Source of the DNA: Bacteroidetes bacterium OLB10
GTDB lineage: Bacteria; Bacteroidota; Bacteroidia; AKYH767-A; OLB10
Direction: 5' to 3'
Assembly (NCBI GenBank): GCA_001567275.1
Contig: LNBX01000030.1
Coordinates: forward strand, 1 to 64,000
DNA: 64,000 nucleotides
Part shown: piece by piece, positions 39,801-49,252 of the stretch
Numbering within the stretch: position 1 is the stretch's first letter
Layout of the letters: each line of letters starts with the position of its first letter
The notes under the pieces: model-generated
Told to the model about the DNA's origin: nothing
The model's database searches: none
Seen by the model: only the letters and a program-made list of their open reading frames with translations
Made by a program: the position numbers and the translations under genes

Positions 39801-40172
39801 ATGGCAACTAAAAAAGCTAAAAAAGGCTCCCGCAAAAAAGAAGGCAGCCCCAAAAAAGAAAGCAGCTCCTAAAAAGAAGGCAGCTCCAAAAAAGAAAGCA
39901 GCACCAAAGAAAAAAGTTAAGCGTACTCCAAATGCTGCATTTATGAAAGCTATGACAATTGGTGAAGCTCTTCACCCGATTGTTGGCAGCAAACCACTTC
40001 CACGCACTGAAGTTGTAAAAAAACTTTGGGAATACATTAAGAAAAACAAATTACAGGATCCAAAAGAGAAACGTAACATCAACGCTGATGATAACTTGAA
40101 GAAAGTATTCAACGGCAAAAAAACCGTTTCTATGTTTGAAATGACTAACTCGTTAGCAAACACCTTTCTTAA
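39801..40172 (+). CDS. SWIB/MDM2-domain protein with lysine-rich histone-H1-like tail, two frameshifts
   Basis: A small basic protein of about 124 residues. The N-terminal tail (about 10-40) is a repeat of AAPKKK units, encoded by about four 18-base repeats (39838-39915), like histone H1/Hc1 tails that bind DNA. The SWIB domain follows: MTIGEALHPIVGSKPLPRTE, VVKKLWEYIKKNKLQDPKEK and DDNLKKVFNGKKTVSMFEMT. From ATG 39801 the frame is lost at the A6 run 39819-39824; five A would give MATKKAKKAPAKKKAAP. Near 40147 one base is missing; restoring it gives the usual SWIB ending LVSKHLS and TAA at 40172. A perfect terminator follows 20 bases later. Otherwise the frame would run on through the terminator, which is implausible. 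A role in nucleoid structure is inferred. Confidence 0.82.
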
Positions 40173-40191
40173 GATTTCTGTAAGAAAAAAT

Positions 40192-40230
40192 ACGGGGAAA
40201 ATTCGAGAGAATTTTCCCCGTTATTTTTTT
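40192..40230 (+). terminator. Rho-independent terminator after the SWIB gene
   Basis: ACGGGGAAAATT (40192-40203) pairs perfectly with AATTTTCCCCGT (40210-40221) around a 6-base loop, followed by TATTTTTTT. This 12-bp stem marks the end of the SWIB transcript. The 252 bases from 40231 to the VWA start hold no gene that I can support. Confidence 0.95.
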
Positions 40231-40482
40231 GTGCTTTTTGTAAATGCCATGAAAATAATACTACCCCATTCAAAACAAATTCTAAAAAAGCACGGGCATT
40301 TCACTGTAGTTTTGAATTGCAGGTAGAATTAAAACTTTACCTTTTCTTATACTTTTATCACCCAGTGTTTTTTTATCATCCCTTTCAATAGGTGTTCTCC
40401 GGTTTTGAATTTGATTTTCAAACTTTATTGGAGATGCTATGTTTATTCCTTTACCGTATTTTTATAACTTCAATTCCATTCA

Positions 40483-41577
40483 ATGCCGGGTATTCGTTTT
40501 ACAAAATTTATTGCACTTCCTGATGAGAATCCGTTTGATCGCCTGCTACCGTTATTTTTGGAATTGCTCACCTATACTTCTGGAGATGTAGCTGAAGCAT
40601 TATCGTGGCTCACAGAGTTAGATAAGCAGTATCAGCTTACCGATAAAAATTACGGCCTGGGTGACTTTATCCGTGACCTGCAAGAGAAAGGTTATATCAA
40701 AGAGAATAACGAAAGCGGAGCAATGATGATGACTTCACGCTCGGAACAGAGTATCAGAAAACAATCATTGGATGAAGTGTTTGGAAAACTTAAAAAGGCA
40801 GGGAAAGGAAATCATAAAACTTTTTATACCGGACAAGGGGATGAGTTGAGTACCGATATACGCCCGTTTCAGTTTGGCGATACTGCAGATATCATCAACA
40901 TGACACAGTCGTTGCAAAACGCACAGATACATCATGGCGTAGACGATTTTAAGATAACGGAAGATGATCTGGAAATTCAGGAGAGAGAGTTTAAAACGCA
41001 GAATGCTACAGTGCTGATGATTGATATTTCTCACTCCATGATATTGTATGGCGAAGACCGTATTACTCCTGCCAAGAAAGTTGCCATGGCACTGGCAGAG
41101 TTAATTCGTACACGTTATCCCAAAGACACACTCGATATCATAACTTTTGGTGACGATGCTTTTCCAATTACTGTCAAAGAATTGCCCTACCTGCAGGTTG
41201 GCCCTTTTCATACCAATACTTCTGCAGGTCTGCAGTTGGCAATGGACTTATTGCGAAGACGTAAAACTGCCAACAAACAGATTTTTATGATAACTGACGG
41301 CAAGCCAACATGCCTTAAAGAAGGTGCTGAATATTATAAAAACAGTTTTGGCCTTGACAGAAAAATAATGAATCACGTTTTCAGCCTGGCTGCACAGTGC
41401 AGACGTTTACATATTCCCATTACTACTTTTATGATAGCTACCGACCCATATCTTCAGCAATTTGTAAGAGAGTTTACAGAGATAAATAAAGGACGTGCAT
41501 TTTACAGTTCGCTGAATGGTTTAGGAGAGTTTATATTTGAAGATTACGTAAGAAACAGAAAAAAATCAGTGCGATAA
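40483..41577 (+). CDS. VWA-domain protein (ChlD-like partner of the AAA ATPase)
   Basis: A cytosolic protein of 364 residues without signal peptide or membrane segment. The N-terminal part (about 1-140) is helical and not assigned. The von Willebrand A domain (about 175-350) opens with VLMIDISHSMILYG, giving the metal-binding MIDAS residues Asp181, Ser183 and Ser185, followed by FMITDGKPTC with the later Asp. Its neighbour 4-20 bases downstream is a ChlI-like AAA ATPase. The pair resembles the Mg-chelatase I/D and MoxR/VWA systems, in which the ATPase ring and VWA adaptor remodel or load metal into a target. The target here is unknown, and no tetrapyrrole genes are near. Confidence 0.82.
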   Translation: MPGIRFTKFIALPDENPFDRLLPLFLELLTYTSGDVAEALSWLTELDKQYQLTDKNYGLGDFIRDLQEKGYIKENNESGAMMMTSRSEQSIRKQSLDEVFGKLKKAGKGNHKTFYTGQGDELSTDIRPFQFGDTADIINMTQSLQNAQIHHGVDDFKITEDDLEIQEREFKTQNATVLMIDISHSMILYGEDRITPAKKVAMALAELIRTRYPKDTLDIITFGDDAFPITVKELPYLQVGPFHTNTSAGLQLAMDLLRRRKTANKQIFMITDGKPTCLKEGAEYYKNSFGLDRKIMNHVFSLAAQCRRLHIPITTFMIATDPYLQQFVREFTEINKGRAFYSSLNGLGEFIFEDYVRNRKKSVR

Positions 41578-41596
41578 ACGTTTGACAAAATCATTT

Positions 41597-43081
41597 ATGA
41601 AAGTAAAAAATATTACCACACTTGGAGAATTAAAACGAAGTGGATACAGACCAAAAAATATTAAGGATGAATTGAGAGATAATCTCGTTCAAATACTACA
41701 GCGCAAGGAGCCTTTTTTTACCGAAATAAAAGGTTATGACGATACGGTAATTCCTCAGTTGCAAACAGCTATTCTGGCACAGCATAATATTTTACTGCTC
41801 GGTTTACGTGGTCAGGCCAAAACGCGAATAGCAAGGTTGATGACAGATTTGCTTGATGAGTATGTTCCTGTTGTTGCAGGCACCGATTTGAATGATGATC
41901 CTTTGAATCCACTTTCGCGAATGGCTAAGAGTATGATTGAAGATATGGGTGACAAAACTCCTGTATCTTGGTTACACCGGTCGGAACGTTACACCGAGAA
42001 ACTTGCAACACCTGATGTTTCAGTAGCAGATTTGATAGGTGATATTGATCCCATAAAAGCAGCTACCATGAAGCTCACCTATGCCGATGAAAGAGTAATT
42101 CATTATGGATTGCTGCCACGCAGCAACAGAAATATTTTTGTGATAAATGAGTTACCCGATTTGCAACCTCGTATTCAGGTGGCTTTGTTTAATATTTTGC
42201 AGGAGGGAGATATTCAGATCAGAGGTTTTAAATTGAGATTGCCGCTCGACATTCAGTTTGTGTTTACTGCCAATCCTGAAGATTACACAAACAGAGGCTC
42301 CATCGTAACACCTCTGAAAGACAGAATCGGAAGTCAGATAATGACACATTACCCAAAGTCTGTTGAAGTATCAGGAACTATTACTTCGCAGGAAGCACGG
42401 ATTTCTGATGAACAGAAGAAAAAGATAAATGTGGATTCATTGCTCAATGTTTTGATAGAACAGATAGCTATGGAAGCCAGAAAGAGCGACCTCATTGATC
42501 AGAAGAGTGGAGTGAGTGCGCGTCTTACCATTTCAGCACTGGAAAGTTTATACAGTGCCTGCGAAAGAAGAATGTTACTCAATAATGATTCAGCCACTCA
42601 GGCAAGGATTGGTGATTTATACAGTATTATTCCTGCCATTACCGGAAAAGTTGAACTGGTATATGAAGGCGAACTGGAAGGAATACAAAATGTAGCATAC
42701 ACACTGATTGGTAAAGCTATCAGGAAGATATTTCTGGAGTATTTTCCTGATCCGGAAAAAATTAAAAAGTCAAAAAAGGAAAATGTGTTTGCAAAAGTTA
42801 CAGGCTGGTTCGATGAAGGTAATGAAGTGGATGTGTGGTTTCAGTCTGCCAATGATGAATATGAGAAAAATCTCCGCAGTGTAAACAGTTTGGAGTCAAC
42901 TGTAAAGTCTTTGCGAAATAAACTCCATGGTGATAATCTACTTCTTTGGATGGAATTTTTACTTCATGGCCTTGCAGAATTTTCACAAATAAGCAAACTG
43001 CAGCTTGCAAGTGGCTTACAGTTCAAAGACCTGATGGGATCTATGATGAACTTCCGCCACGAAAAAGATTCGGAAGAATAA
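41597..43081 (+). CDS. ChlI-like AAA ATPase with degenerate Walker motifs
   Basis: A protein of about 494 residues of the helix-2-insert AAA clade, similar to Mg-chelatase subunit I. ATG 41597 is preferred over TTG 41582. Walker A is GLRGQAKT (residues 69-76), with Ala in place of the last Gly before Lys75. The Walker B region is IFVINELPDL, with Asn184 in place of the usual Asp and Glu185 kept. The second conserved block VALFNILQEGDIQIRGF, the sensor-like ANPEDYTNRGSIVTPLKDR and a C-terminal helical part follow. The NELPDL form recurs in uncharacterised bacterial relatives, so it is a family trait rather than a defect. It forms an operon with the VWA gene. Confidence 0.82.
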   Translation: MKVKNITTLGELKRSGYRPKNIKDELRDNLVQILQRKEPFFTEIKGYDDTVIPQLQTAILAQHNILLLGLRGQAKTRIARLMTDLLDEYVPVVAGTDLNDDPLNPLSRMAKSMIEDMGDKTPVSWLHRSERYTEKLATPDVSVADLIGDIDPIKAATMKLTYADERVIHYGLLPRSNRNIFVINELPDLQPRIQVALFNILQEGDIQIRGFKLRLPLDIQFVFTANPEDYTNRGSIVTPLKDRIGSQIMTHYPKSVEVSGTITSQEARISDEQKKKINVDSLLNVLIEQIAMEARKSDLIDQKSGVSARLTISALESLYSACERRMLLNNDSATQARIGDLYSIIPAITGKVELVYEGELEGIQNVAYTLIGKAIRKIFLEYFPDPEKIKKSKKENVFAKVTGWFDEGNEVDVWFQSANDEYEKNLRSVNSLESTVKSLRNKLHGDNLLLWMEFLLHGLAEFSQISKLQLASGLQFKDLMGSMMNFRHEKDSEE

Positions 43082-43495
43082 TTATTTCATCCTTGCTATG
43101 AAATAATCATTCAGCGGTTCGAGAAAATAATTGAGCCACCCTTCTCGATGTTTAGTGGCTTCATCTGCATTAGGAAATTGTGTATGCGTAATTTCAACTT
43201 GTGTTCCTGCTGCAACTTTTGAGAATCGGATATCTACTATGCTCGGTTTTGTTTTTTTGTCCCAGGTGTTAGGCTTCCAGGTATAACTTAATGTTTTGTT
43301 GGGAACAAATTCTTCAAGTACACCATTTACCCATCCGTCAAAAAACGAAACAGAACCATTTTCTTTCAGCTCAAACACAAAATCGCCTTCAATCCATTGT
43401 GCTATAAGAGCAGGATTGGTAAGTGCATCATACACCTCTTCCGGTTGTGCATAAACAATATAACTCAGATGTGTCGAAAAATCTTTTGTTGCCAT
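43082..43495 (-). CDS. SRPBCC (AHSA1-like) domain protein
   Basis: A 137-residue single-domain protein of the START/Bet v1-like fold. The pattern is typical of activator-of-Hsp90-homologue (AHSA1) proteins: AQPEEVYDALTNPALIAQW, then NKTLSYTWKP, then GTQVEITHTQFP and a final WLNYFLEPLNDY helix. The ligand or partner is unknown. Its stop codon abuts that of the AAA gene on the other strand. Confidence 0.85.
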   Translation of the reverse strand: MATKDFSTHLSYIVYAQPEEVYDALTNPALIAQWIEGDFVFELKENGSVSFFDGWVNGVLEEFVPNKTLSYTWKPNTWDKKTKPSIVDIRFSKVAAGTQVEITHTQFPNADEATKHREGWLNYFLEPLNDYFIARMK

Positions 43496-43515
43496 TTTTT
43501 ATGAATCCTAATAAC

Positions 43516-43550
43516 AAAGCCTGAAACCACATATTGCAGTTTCAGGCTTT
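43516..43550 (-). terminator. Long hairpin between the T9SS metalloprotease and the SRPBCC gene
   Basis: AAAGCCTGAAAC (43516-43527) pairs perfectly with GTTTCAGGCTTT (43539-43550) around an 11-base loop. It begins 17 bases past the metalloprotease stop. Read leftward the tail is TTTGTTATT, moderately U-rich; rightward a T6 run follows after GTCGG. Confidence 0.75.
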
Positions 43551-43566
43551 GTCGGTTTTTTAATTC

Positions 43567-45663
43567 TTATTGAACTACTAATTTTTTAGTGATGATTTGA
43601 TTGCCTGCTGTGATACGCACCATGTAAATTCCTTTGGCCCATTTGGTATTTACTTCGTATTGATATTCGCCAGCATCTAATCTTTCATCAGCAATACGAT
43701 GAACTTCATTGCCCAGCATATCTACCACTGTAATCAATACATTTTCAGGTTTCGATAATTCAAAATTCACTGTTGACTTGTCGTATGCAGGATTTGGTAC
43801 AATTGTTACATCTTCCTGCGATAACGGGAAGTCGTTGATGCCTACCACTCCGCTTAAATTAATGTCATCAATATAAATATTGTTTCCCATGTCATTGGTA
43901 TATTCAAATTTAAGAGAAACATTGGGTCGTGTAGAGTATTGCCCTGAAGTAAGACTAACCGTTTCCTGACGCCATTGTGCTGATGTGGGAACAAAGTTTG
44001 ATGTTACAGCATTATTTACTGTAGCCAGGCTGGTACCTGATTTGGTGAGTCGCAGATTCCATAACTGACCGCAGTTATTTGATGCATATACCTTCAGTTG
44101 ATCGGTACCTGCTGTGTTTTTCAATGCAAATGCTACCCAAAATTTAAACTGAGTTTGCGTAGTATTCGTAAGATTAAAACCCGGTGTGATGAAAACATCT
44201 TTCGAACTGGTAGTATTACCACTGTAATTGTTGATGCTTACAGAGTTAAATCCTGTATGTGCAGCATTTGAAGTCAGTTCCCATCCGTCACCGTCATCAC
44301 TTTCAGTCAGCCAATCAGCTGAAGGAAATGTTATGCTTTCAAAGCTTTCAGAAAATGGAACAAACAGATTTGTTGTACCCGGTCTTACAACAACGTTTTC
44401 AATTTCAGTATGTGTATCAAATCCTGCCGAAGAAGTTACGGTAAGGGTAACATCATACGCACCTGCTGTAGGATAAACAATTCCTGTAGGATTTTTATCT
44501 GTTGAACTGGATGGCACTCCTCCGGGGAAATCCCATAAATAAGTTATTCCAACTGTATCCAGATTGCCGCTGGCATCAGAGAAATTGGCAACTCCTCCTT
44601 CGCATATTACTTTTTGAATAGACGAAAAACTTGCAACAGGAACACATGTTGTAGCATTACCATTGGTACCTGTAGCATTTAAATTAGAGGTTGTATGCAC
44701 CTGATTTCTGAAACCTATGGCTGAGTTAAGCGCTGCCCACATTCTTGCTTTCTGACCTAATGTGAACATATAATAGCAATAACTGTAATCCATATAGTTT
44801 TGGTAGTTTTCAATAATACCCGGATTACATACATCTGCATTTGCAGGTTGAGGGCAAGATAAAAACCCTTTTGTCACAGGCGTATCGGTAACATTATCAT
44901 CACCGCAGGATACACCTGGTTGATTAGTTCCGCCCCATGTGTGATTCAGGTTAAGCCAGTGACCTATTTCATGTGTCAGTGTATATTGATTGGTGGTGTT
45001 GCTTGTTCCAATACTACCAACGTAATTGGATAATGAAATGATACCGTCTTTGCCCGAAGGTGCAGTTCCCGGTTTGTAGGCATAAGCAGCAGCACCTGCA
45101 TGTGAAGCACCAAAGTTACTGATGGTCCAAATGTTCAGGTATTTGTTGTAAGGCCACGGATTTAATTTAGAATTATCATCAGCGTCATACGTTAATGTGG
45201 AAGCAATACGGTCAATACCGTTGGTGCAATTGCCTAATGGATCAAGATGAGCTAGACGGAATTCTATTTGCACGTCTGCATTCAATGCCTTAAACGAAGG
45301 AATGATATTAGCAGTATCAGTTCTTTGCAGATTATAATCACGGTTAAGTACACGAACAGCATCATAAATCTGTTCGTCTGAAATGTTTTCAGGCCCCCAG
45401 TTATGTACCACATGGAATACTACAGGAATCACATAAACCGGTGTACCGGTAGTTCGGAAATAACTGGGTTGAAAACTGGAAACATATTGTTGCGTGAATG
45501 CTTCCAGTTGTTGTCTTTGCTGACGAACAACAGGGTCACTGTTTTCTCTGGCATTACATACATCATCAGTAGCACACCAGTGCGTCAGCGGTGTTTGTGC
45601 TGAAGCATATCCCCATGTCATGGCTGTAAGAATCAATAAACTTCTTGTAAAAAATTTTTTCAT
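43567..45663 (-). CDS. M43 zinc metalloprotease with PKD domain and T9SS type A sorting domain
   Basis: A secreted protease of 698 residues. The start is set at Met45663, where a signal peptide MKKFFTRSLLILTAMTWGYA begins; the frame extends 12 codons upstream without signal character. The catalytic domain has LTHEIGHWLNLNH (His231, Glu232, His235, His241) and a Met-turn NYMDYSYCYYMF, the M43 cytophagalysin pattern. A PKD domain (about 350-435, YLWDFPGGVP), a MAM-like/carbohydrate-binding-like jelly roll (about 440-610) and the C-terminal sorting domain (IVPNPAYDKSTVNFEL ... GIYMVRI) follow. It should be exported by the type IX system to the surface or medium. Confidence 0.93.
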   Translation of the reverse strand: MKKFFTRSLLILTAMTWGYASAQTPLTHWCATDDVCNARENSDPVVRQQRQQLEAFTQQYVSSFQPSYFRTTGTPVYVIPVVFHVVHNWGPENISDEQIYDAVRVLNRDYNLQRTDTANIIPSFKALNADVQIEFRLAHLDPLGNCTNGIDRIASTLTYDADDNSKLNPWPYNKYLNIWTISNFGASHAGAAAYAYKPGTAPSGKDGIISLSNYVGSIGTSNTTNQYTLTHEIGHWLNLNHTWGGTNQPGVSCGDDNVTDTPVTKGFLSCPQPANADVCNPGIIENYQNYMDYSYCYYMFTLGQKARMWAALNSAIGFRNQVHTTSNLNATGTNGNATTCVPVASFSSIQKVICEGGVANFSDASGNLDTVGITYLWDFPGGVPSSSTDKNPTGIVYPTAGAYDVTLTVTSSAGFDTHTEIENVVVRPGTTNLFVPFSESFESITFPSADWLTESDDGDGWELTSNAAHTGFNSVSINNYSGNTTSSKDVFITPGFNLTNTTQTQFKFWVAFALKNTAGTDQLKVYASNNCGQLWNLRLTKSGTSLATVNNAVTSNFVPTSAQWRQETVSLTSGQYSTRPNVSLKFEYTNDMGNNIYIDDINLSGVVGINDFPLSQEDVTIVPNPAYDKSTVNFELSKPENVLITVVDMLGNEVHRIADERLDAGEYQYEVNTKWAKGIYMVRITAGNQIITKKLVVQ

Positions 45664-45755
45664 TGTTATAAAATTGTGTGATTTAATTTGATTAACCAAA
45701 AGTAGTAAACTTAATTTAATTTTAATCTGAATTTTAATTGAAAACAGAGAGAAAA

Positions 45756-46895
45756 TTAACCTAAAGCCTGTTTCAAGTCTTCAAGTAAATCATCTATGTC
45801 TTCAACTCCTACACTTAATCTCAATAGCGAATCAGTTACTCCTACGCGAGCTCTTTCTTTTGCCGGAACACTGGCATGTGTCATGGTAGCAGGATGATTG
45901 ATTAATGACTCTACTCCACCCAATGATTCAGCCAATGAAAACACTTTTACCGAAGAAGCTATTTTAAACGCATCTTCCTTTTTTCTGCTTTTTATATCGA
46001 ATGAAATCATCCCACCGAAATCACGCATTTGTTTTTTGGCAATTTCATGATTCGGGTGATCCGTAAATCCCGGCCAGTAAACTTTGTCAACCTTGGGATG
46101 AGATTTGAGAAATTCTGCAACTTTTCTTCCGTTGAAACAATGGCGCTCCATACGCAGATGAAGTGTTTTTATTCCACGCAAAACAAGAAAACTGTCCATC
46201 GGCCCGGGTGTAGCACCACAGGAATTGTGGATAAATGCGAGTTGCTCGTATAGCTTATCATCATTCATACAAAGTGCGCCCATAATCACATCACTGTGTC
46301 CACCCAGATACTTTGTTACTGAATGCATAACAATATCAGCACCTAACTCCATTGGGTTTTGAAGATAAGGCGAAGCAAAAGTATTGTCAACTGCCAGAGT
46401 GCATCCGTGTTTCTTAGCTATAGCGCTGCATGCCTGAATGTCCACAATTTGCATGGTCGGATTGGTGGGAGTTTCCACCCAAATCAATTTTGTTTTTTCG
46501 CTGATGTATTTGCTGATATTGTTAGCATCTGCAAGGTTGATGAAATGAAACTTTATTCCGTAGTGTGCAAACACCTTGGTGAACATACGGTAGGTTCCAC
46601 CATACAAATCGTCACCGGTAATTACTTCATCGCCCGGTCGCAGTAATTTTATTACAGCATCTGCAGCTCCCATTCCGCTGCTGAAACATAGTCCGTATTT
46701 TGCATTTTCCAGTGCAGCAATATTTTTTTCAAGTTGATTACGTGTTGGATTTTTTCCTCTGGCATAAGCATATCCTTTATGGTTTCCTGGTGAAGCCTGC
46801 ACAAAGGTTGAAGTCTGATAAATCGGTGTCATTATTGCTCCTGTTGTCGGGTCAGGTTCTACTCCGGCATGAAGCGCTTTGGTAGCAAATTTCAT
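45756..46895 (-). CDS. Cystathionine gamma-synthase/beta-lyase family PLP enzyme
   Basis: A cytosolic PLP enzyme of 379 residues in the Cys/Met metabolism family. SVTKYLGGHSDVIMGAL gives the Schiff-base Lys195, and CFSSGMGAADAVIKLL and LIWVETPTNPTM are family signatures. The residues that separate gamma-synthase (MetB), beta-lyase (MetC) and gamma-lyase cannot be called by eye. The ending SVGVEDIDDLLEDLKQAL is typical of MetB-type members. It would feed homocysteine or cysteine pools also used by MetH, but it is not linked to metH and carries no S box upstream. Confidence 0.9.
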   Translation of the reverse strand: MKFATKALHAGVEPDPTTGAIMTPIYQTSTFVQASPGNHKGYAYARGKNPTRNQLEKNIAALENAKYGLCFSSGMGAADAVIKLLRPGDEVITGDDLYGGTYRMFTKVFAHYGIKFHFINLADANNISKYISEKTKLIWVETPTNPTMQIVDIQACSAIAKKHGCTLAVDNTFASPYLQNPMELGADIVMHSVTKYLGGHSDVIMGALCMNDDKLYEQLAFIHNSCGATPGPMDSFLVLRGIKTLHLRMERHCFNGRKVAEFLKSHPKVDKVYWPGFTDHPNHEIAKKQMRDFGGMISFDIKSRKKEDAFKIASSVKVFSLAESLGGVESLINHPATMTHASVPAKERARVGVTDSLLRLSVGVEDIDDLLEDLKQALG

Positions 46896-46960
46896 TTTAT
46901 TTATTTTTTTGGAGGTGCGAATATAACTTTTAAATCAGTTTCTTTTGCAGAAATAACAGA

Positions 46961-47221
46961 ATGATGAATATGAATGTTTCAGACTGGATTGGATTCACCG
47001 GTGTTTTTATTCTTCTGGCAGCTTATGTGTTGCAACTCATGCGGTTAATACCTGCCGGAAGTTGGAGTTATAGCCTGATGAATTTTATAGGAGCTGCTTT
47101 GGCATGTCTGGCATCTGTCATGATTAACTATCTGCCTTTTGTAATTCTGGAAGGTGTATGGGCATTGGTTTCATTATGGTCGTTCATCAGATTGATGAGC
47201 ACCCCCGCACAGCAGGGCTGA
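46961..47221 (+). CDS. Small membrane protein, CBU_0592-like
   Basis: An 86-residue integral membrane protein with three hydrophobic segments (about 7-26, 34-55 and 58-77). The sequence DWIGFTGVFILLAAYVLQ followed by SWSYSLMNFIGAALACLAS matches small proteins annotated as CBU_0592 family; their function is unknown. Met3 or Met4 are alternative starts. It is divergent from the PLP enzyme gene. Confidence 0.7.
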   Translation: MMNMNVSDWIGFTGVFILLAAYVLQLMRLIPAGSWSYSLMNFIGAALACLASVMINYLPFVILEGVWALVSLWSFIRLMSTPAQQG

Positions 47222-47257
47222 AAGCTTTAATTTTTATGATGTTTCACCGTTTCGTTT

Positions 47258-49252
47258 TTAATAAAATAAGCCATTGCCGCATAATGCGCTCTTGCACGCG
47301 TCATCAGTTTTTTTTAAATCTTCTGACGGAGTAGTAGTGGGCGCCAACAAATGATTCTCTTTCCATTCGAAATATTTTTCTTCTGTACCAAATTTTACGG
47401 CACCGCTGCTGTTCATGGCTTCCATACTCATCCAGTCGGTTGCAAAAATGTTTGAAGGCGTGCTGGTAGTATCAAAAAGATTATCACCTGAATTAAAATA
47501 ACGGCTTCCGGGTAACGAAAGATTAATAAGCGTAGGAAAAATATCTTTATGCGAACCCCATTCATGCAATGGAACATGGGGTTTATATGCATCAGGGATA
47601 TAACAATAAAAAGGAACACTGCGGTGAAAAAACAACTGCTTATCACTGAAATCAAAAAGCATCAGGTTGTTGTGATCGCCTGTTGCTGCTACCAGTGTAT
47701 TATTTCCTAATGGTGATGCCTTAATCTCATCCATAAAATGCCCTAAACAGTCATTGGAGTATTGCAGATTGGTAAGATTTTTTACAGCCATAGTTTCATC
47801 TGTCAAAAGTTTCGATCTGATTTCTGCTGTAAGTTTTATCGGATAAGGTTTGTAATTATCAGGCAGATGAAACGGAGTATGGTTGGTAGTTGTCAGCACA
47901 AAAATCATCTGCGGACGTTTTGCTTCTTTTAATTTCTTAAACACATAATCAAACAGGTATTGATCATAAACCCCCCATTCACATTCGGTAGCTCCCGGAA
48001 TTTCTTTCATCACATTGTCCTTGCTCTCAACATGCTGAAAATATTGATGCGGTATAAACTCATTGATGTTTCTCCAACCGAATTTGCCACCTGTAATGAA
48101 AGTGGTTTCATAACCTGCATTCAAAAAAGGCAGAGCCACAGATGATGAATATGCAATTCCGTTATATTCTGACTGTGCCAGAGAAGTTATAGGGGTGTTC
48201 ACCATAATGCCTTCCAGGCTGTTGATGGTTCCATTGCCACTCGATAAAAAATTGCGGAGAAAAATATCCTTGCCCAGATGTTTTTCAAGTGCTCCGTATA
48301 AATTTAATGTTGGACTGTGATAATAAAGATTGTTATTACTCATACTTTCCATGAGAAAGAAAACTACATTGGGCAAAGGTCTTGTAGCAGTATCTGTGGC
48401 AGTGGTATCAAAATAAATTTCAAAAGGATCTGCAGTTGCAGGTTTGCCGAAATAAGTTGTTACGGCTGACTGCACATTACCGAAACCGATATTTTTTAAG
48501 AAAGCAATATTGCCGTCAATACTCATCTGACGGCTTCTCATCAGAAATGCTTCTTTAATGGCAAACACTCCGTTTATAGGCAAAAGATTTACATTGCTGT
48601 TATCGCAAACAGTGGAATCATCTATTTGCAAAGGGAATGTGCCTACCGAACCGCGCATGCCCAGAAAAAAAGCTCCTAATGCAATGACTGACCACAGTGG
48701 TGCTAAAGGAATCTTTTTTGAACTGTCGGTATGCATGTTTCTGAATATTCTTCTGACTGTACGATGAATTAAAAAACTTGCAATCAGTAGTGCAATCAAC
48801 ACCTTCACCACAGGATAATCCGTCCATACCGATTTAAGTACTGCAGCGGTATCATCTTCAAACAAACCAAAAGCCAGCACATTGATGTGCGACTGAAAGT
48901 AATTGAAATAATATACATCAACAATTCCGATGAATGTAAAAACAAACAGCATAAACTTGCTATACTGCATGTTGAAGATGTTAATCAGAATGTGATATTT
49001 TTCAGAGTGGAACAGCAATGCAATTAAACACAGCAACAAAGGAATGGCCAGTCCATACATCAGCACCATCGTATCAAAACGCCACCCGACAACAAAAGCT
49101 GAAATGATTTCTGATTTGAACTGACCGGCTTCCTGCCATGAAAAAATCCGGGTCATAAAAAACAATCTGATTGCAAACAATAACACCAGACCGGCAACAT
49201 AAACACCGGCAAGTTTTTTAATGTTTGCTAAAAACAGACTGAAACGATTCAT
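47258..49252 (-). CDS. LTA-synthase-family membrane sulfatase/phosphotransferase
   Basis: A 664-residue inner-membrane enzyme of the alkaline-phosphatase superfamily. Five membrane segments lie in the first ~200 residues, and the rest is a periplasmic catalytic domain. VVFFLMESMSNNN gives the metal-binding Glu, SGNGTINSLEG the nucleophile Thr342, and ATGDHNNL the late Asp/His metal ligands, as in LtaS and related phosphoglycerol or phosphoethanolamine transferases. Bacteroidota make no Gram-positive lipoteichoic acid, so the substrate is probably an envelope glycan or lipid. Its ATG overlaps the stop codon of the DUF885 gene by one base, so the two are coupled. Confidence 0.85.
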   Translation of the reverse strand: MNRFSLFLANIKKLAGVYVAGLVLLFAIRLFFMTRIFSWQEAGQFKSEIISAFVVGWRFDTMVLMYGLAIPLLLCLIALLFHSEKYHILINIFNMQYSKFMLFVFTFIGIVDVYYFNYFQSHINVLAFGLFEDDTAAVLKSVWTDYPVVKVLIALLIASFLIHRTVRRIFRNMHTDSSKKIPLAPLWSVIALGAFFLGMRGSVGTFPLQIDDSTVCDNSNVNLLPINGVFAIKEAFLMRSRQMSIDGNIAFLKNIGFGNVQSAVTTYFGKPATADPFEIYFDTTATDTATRPLPNVVFFLMESMSNNNLYYHSPTLNLYGALEKHLGKDIFLRNFLSSGNGTINSLEGIMVNTPITSLAQSEYNGIAYSSSVALPFLNAGYETTFITGGKFGWRNINEFIPHQYFQHVESKDNVMKEIPGATECEWGVYDQYLFDYVFKKLKEAKRPQMIFVLTTTNHTPFHLPDNYKPYPIKLTAEIRSKLLTDETMAVKNLTNLQYSNDCLGHFMDEIKASPLGNNTLVAATGDHNNLMLFDFSDKQLFFHRSVPFYCYIPDAYKPHVPLHEWGSHKDIFPTLINLSLPGSRYFNSGDNLFDTTSTPSNIFATDWMSMEAMNSSGAVKFGTEEKYFEWKENHLLAPTTTPSEDLKKTDDACKSALCGNGLFY

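Noticed and set aside
39838-39915. Tandem 18-base repeats as a CRISPR-like or minisatellite array
   Set aside because: The units are contiguous and code for AAPKKK in a single frame; they are explained by the lysine-rich tail.
40173-40326. C-terminal extension of the SWIB frame past the terminator hairpin
   Set aside because: The extension is translated terminator and intergenic DNA, reached only because a base is missing near 40147.
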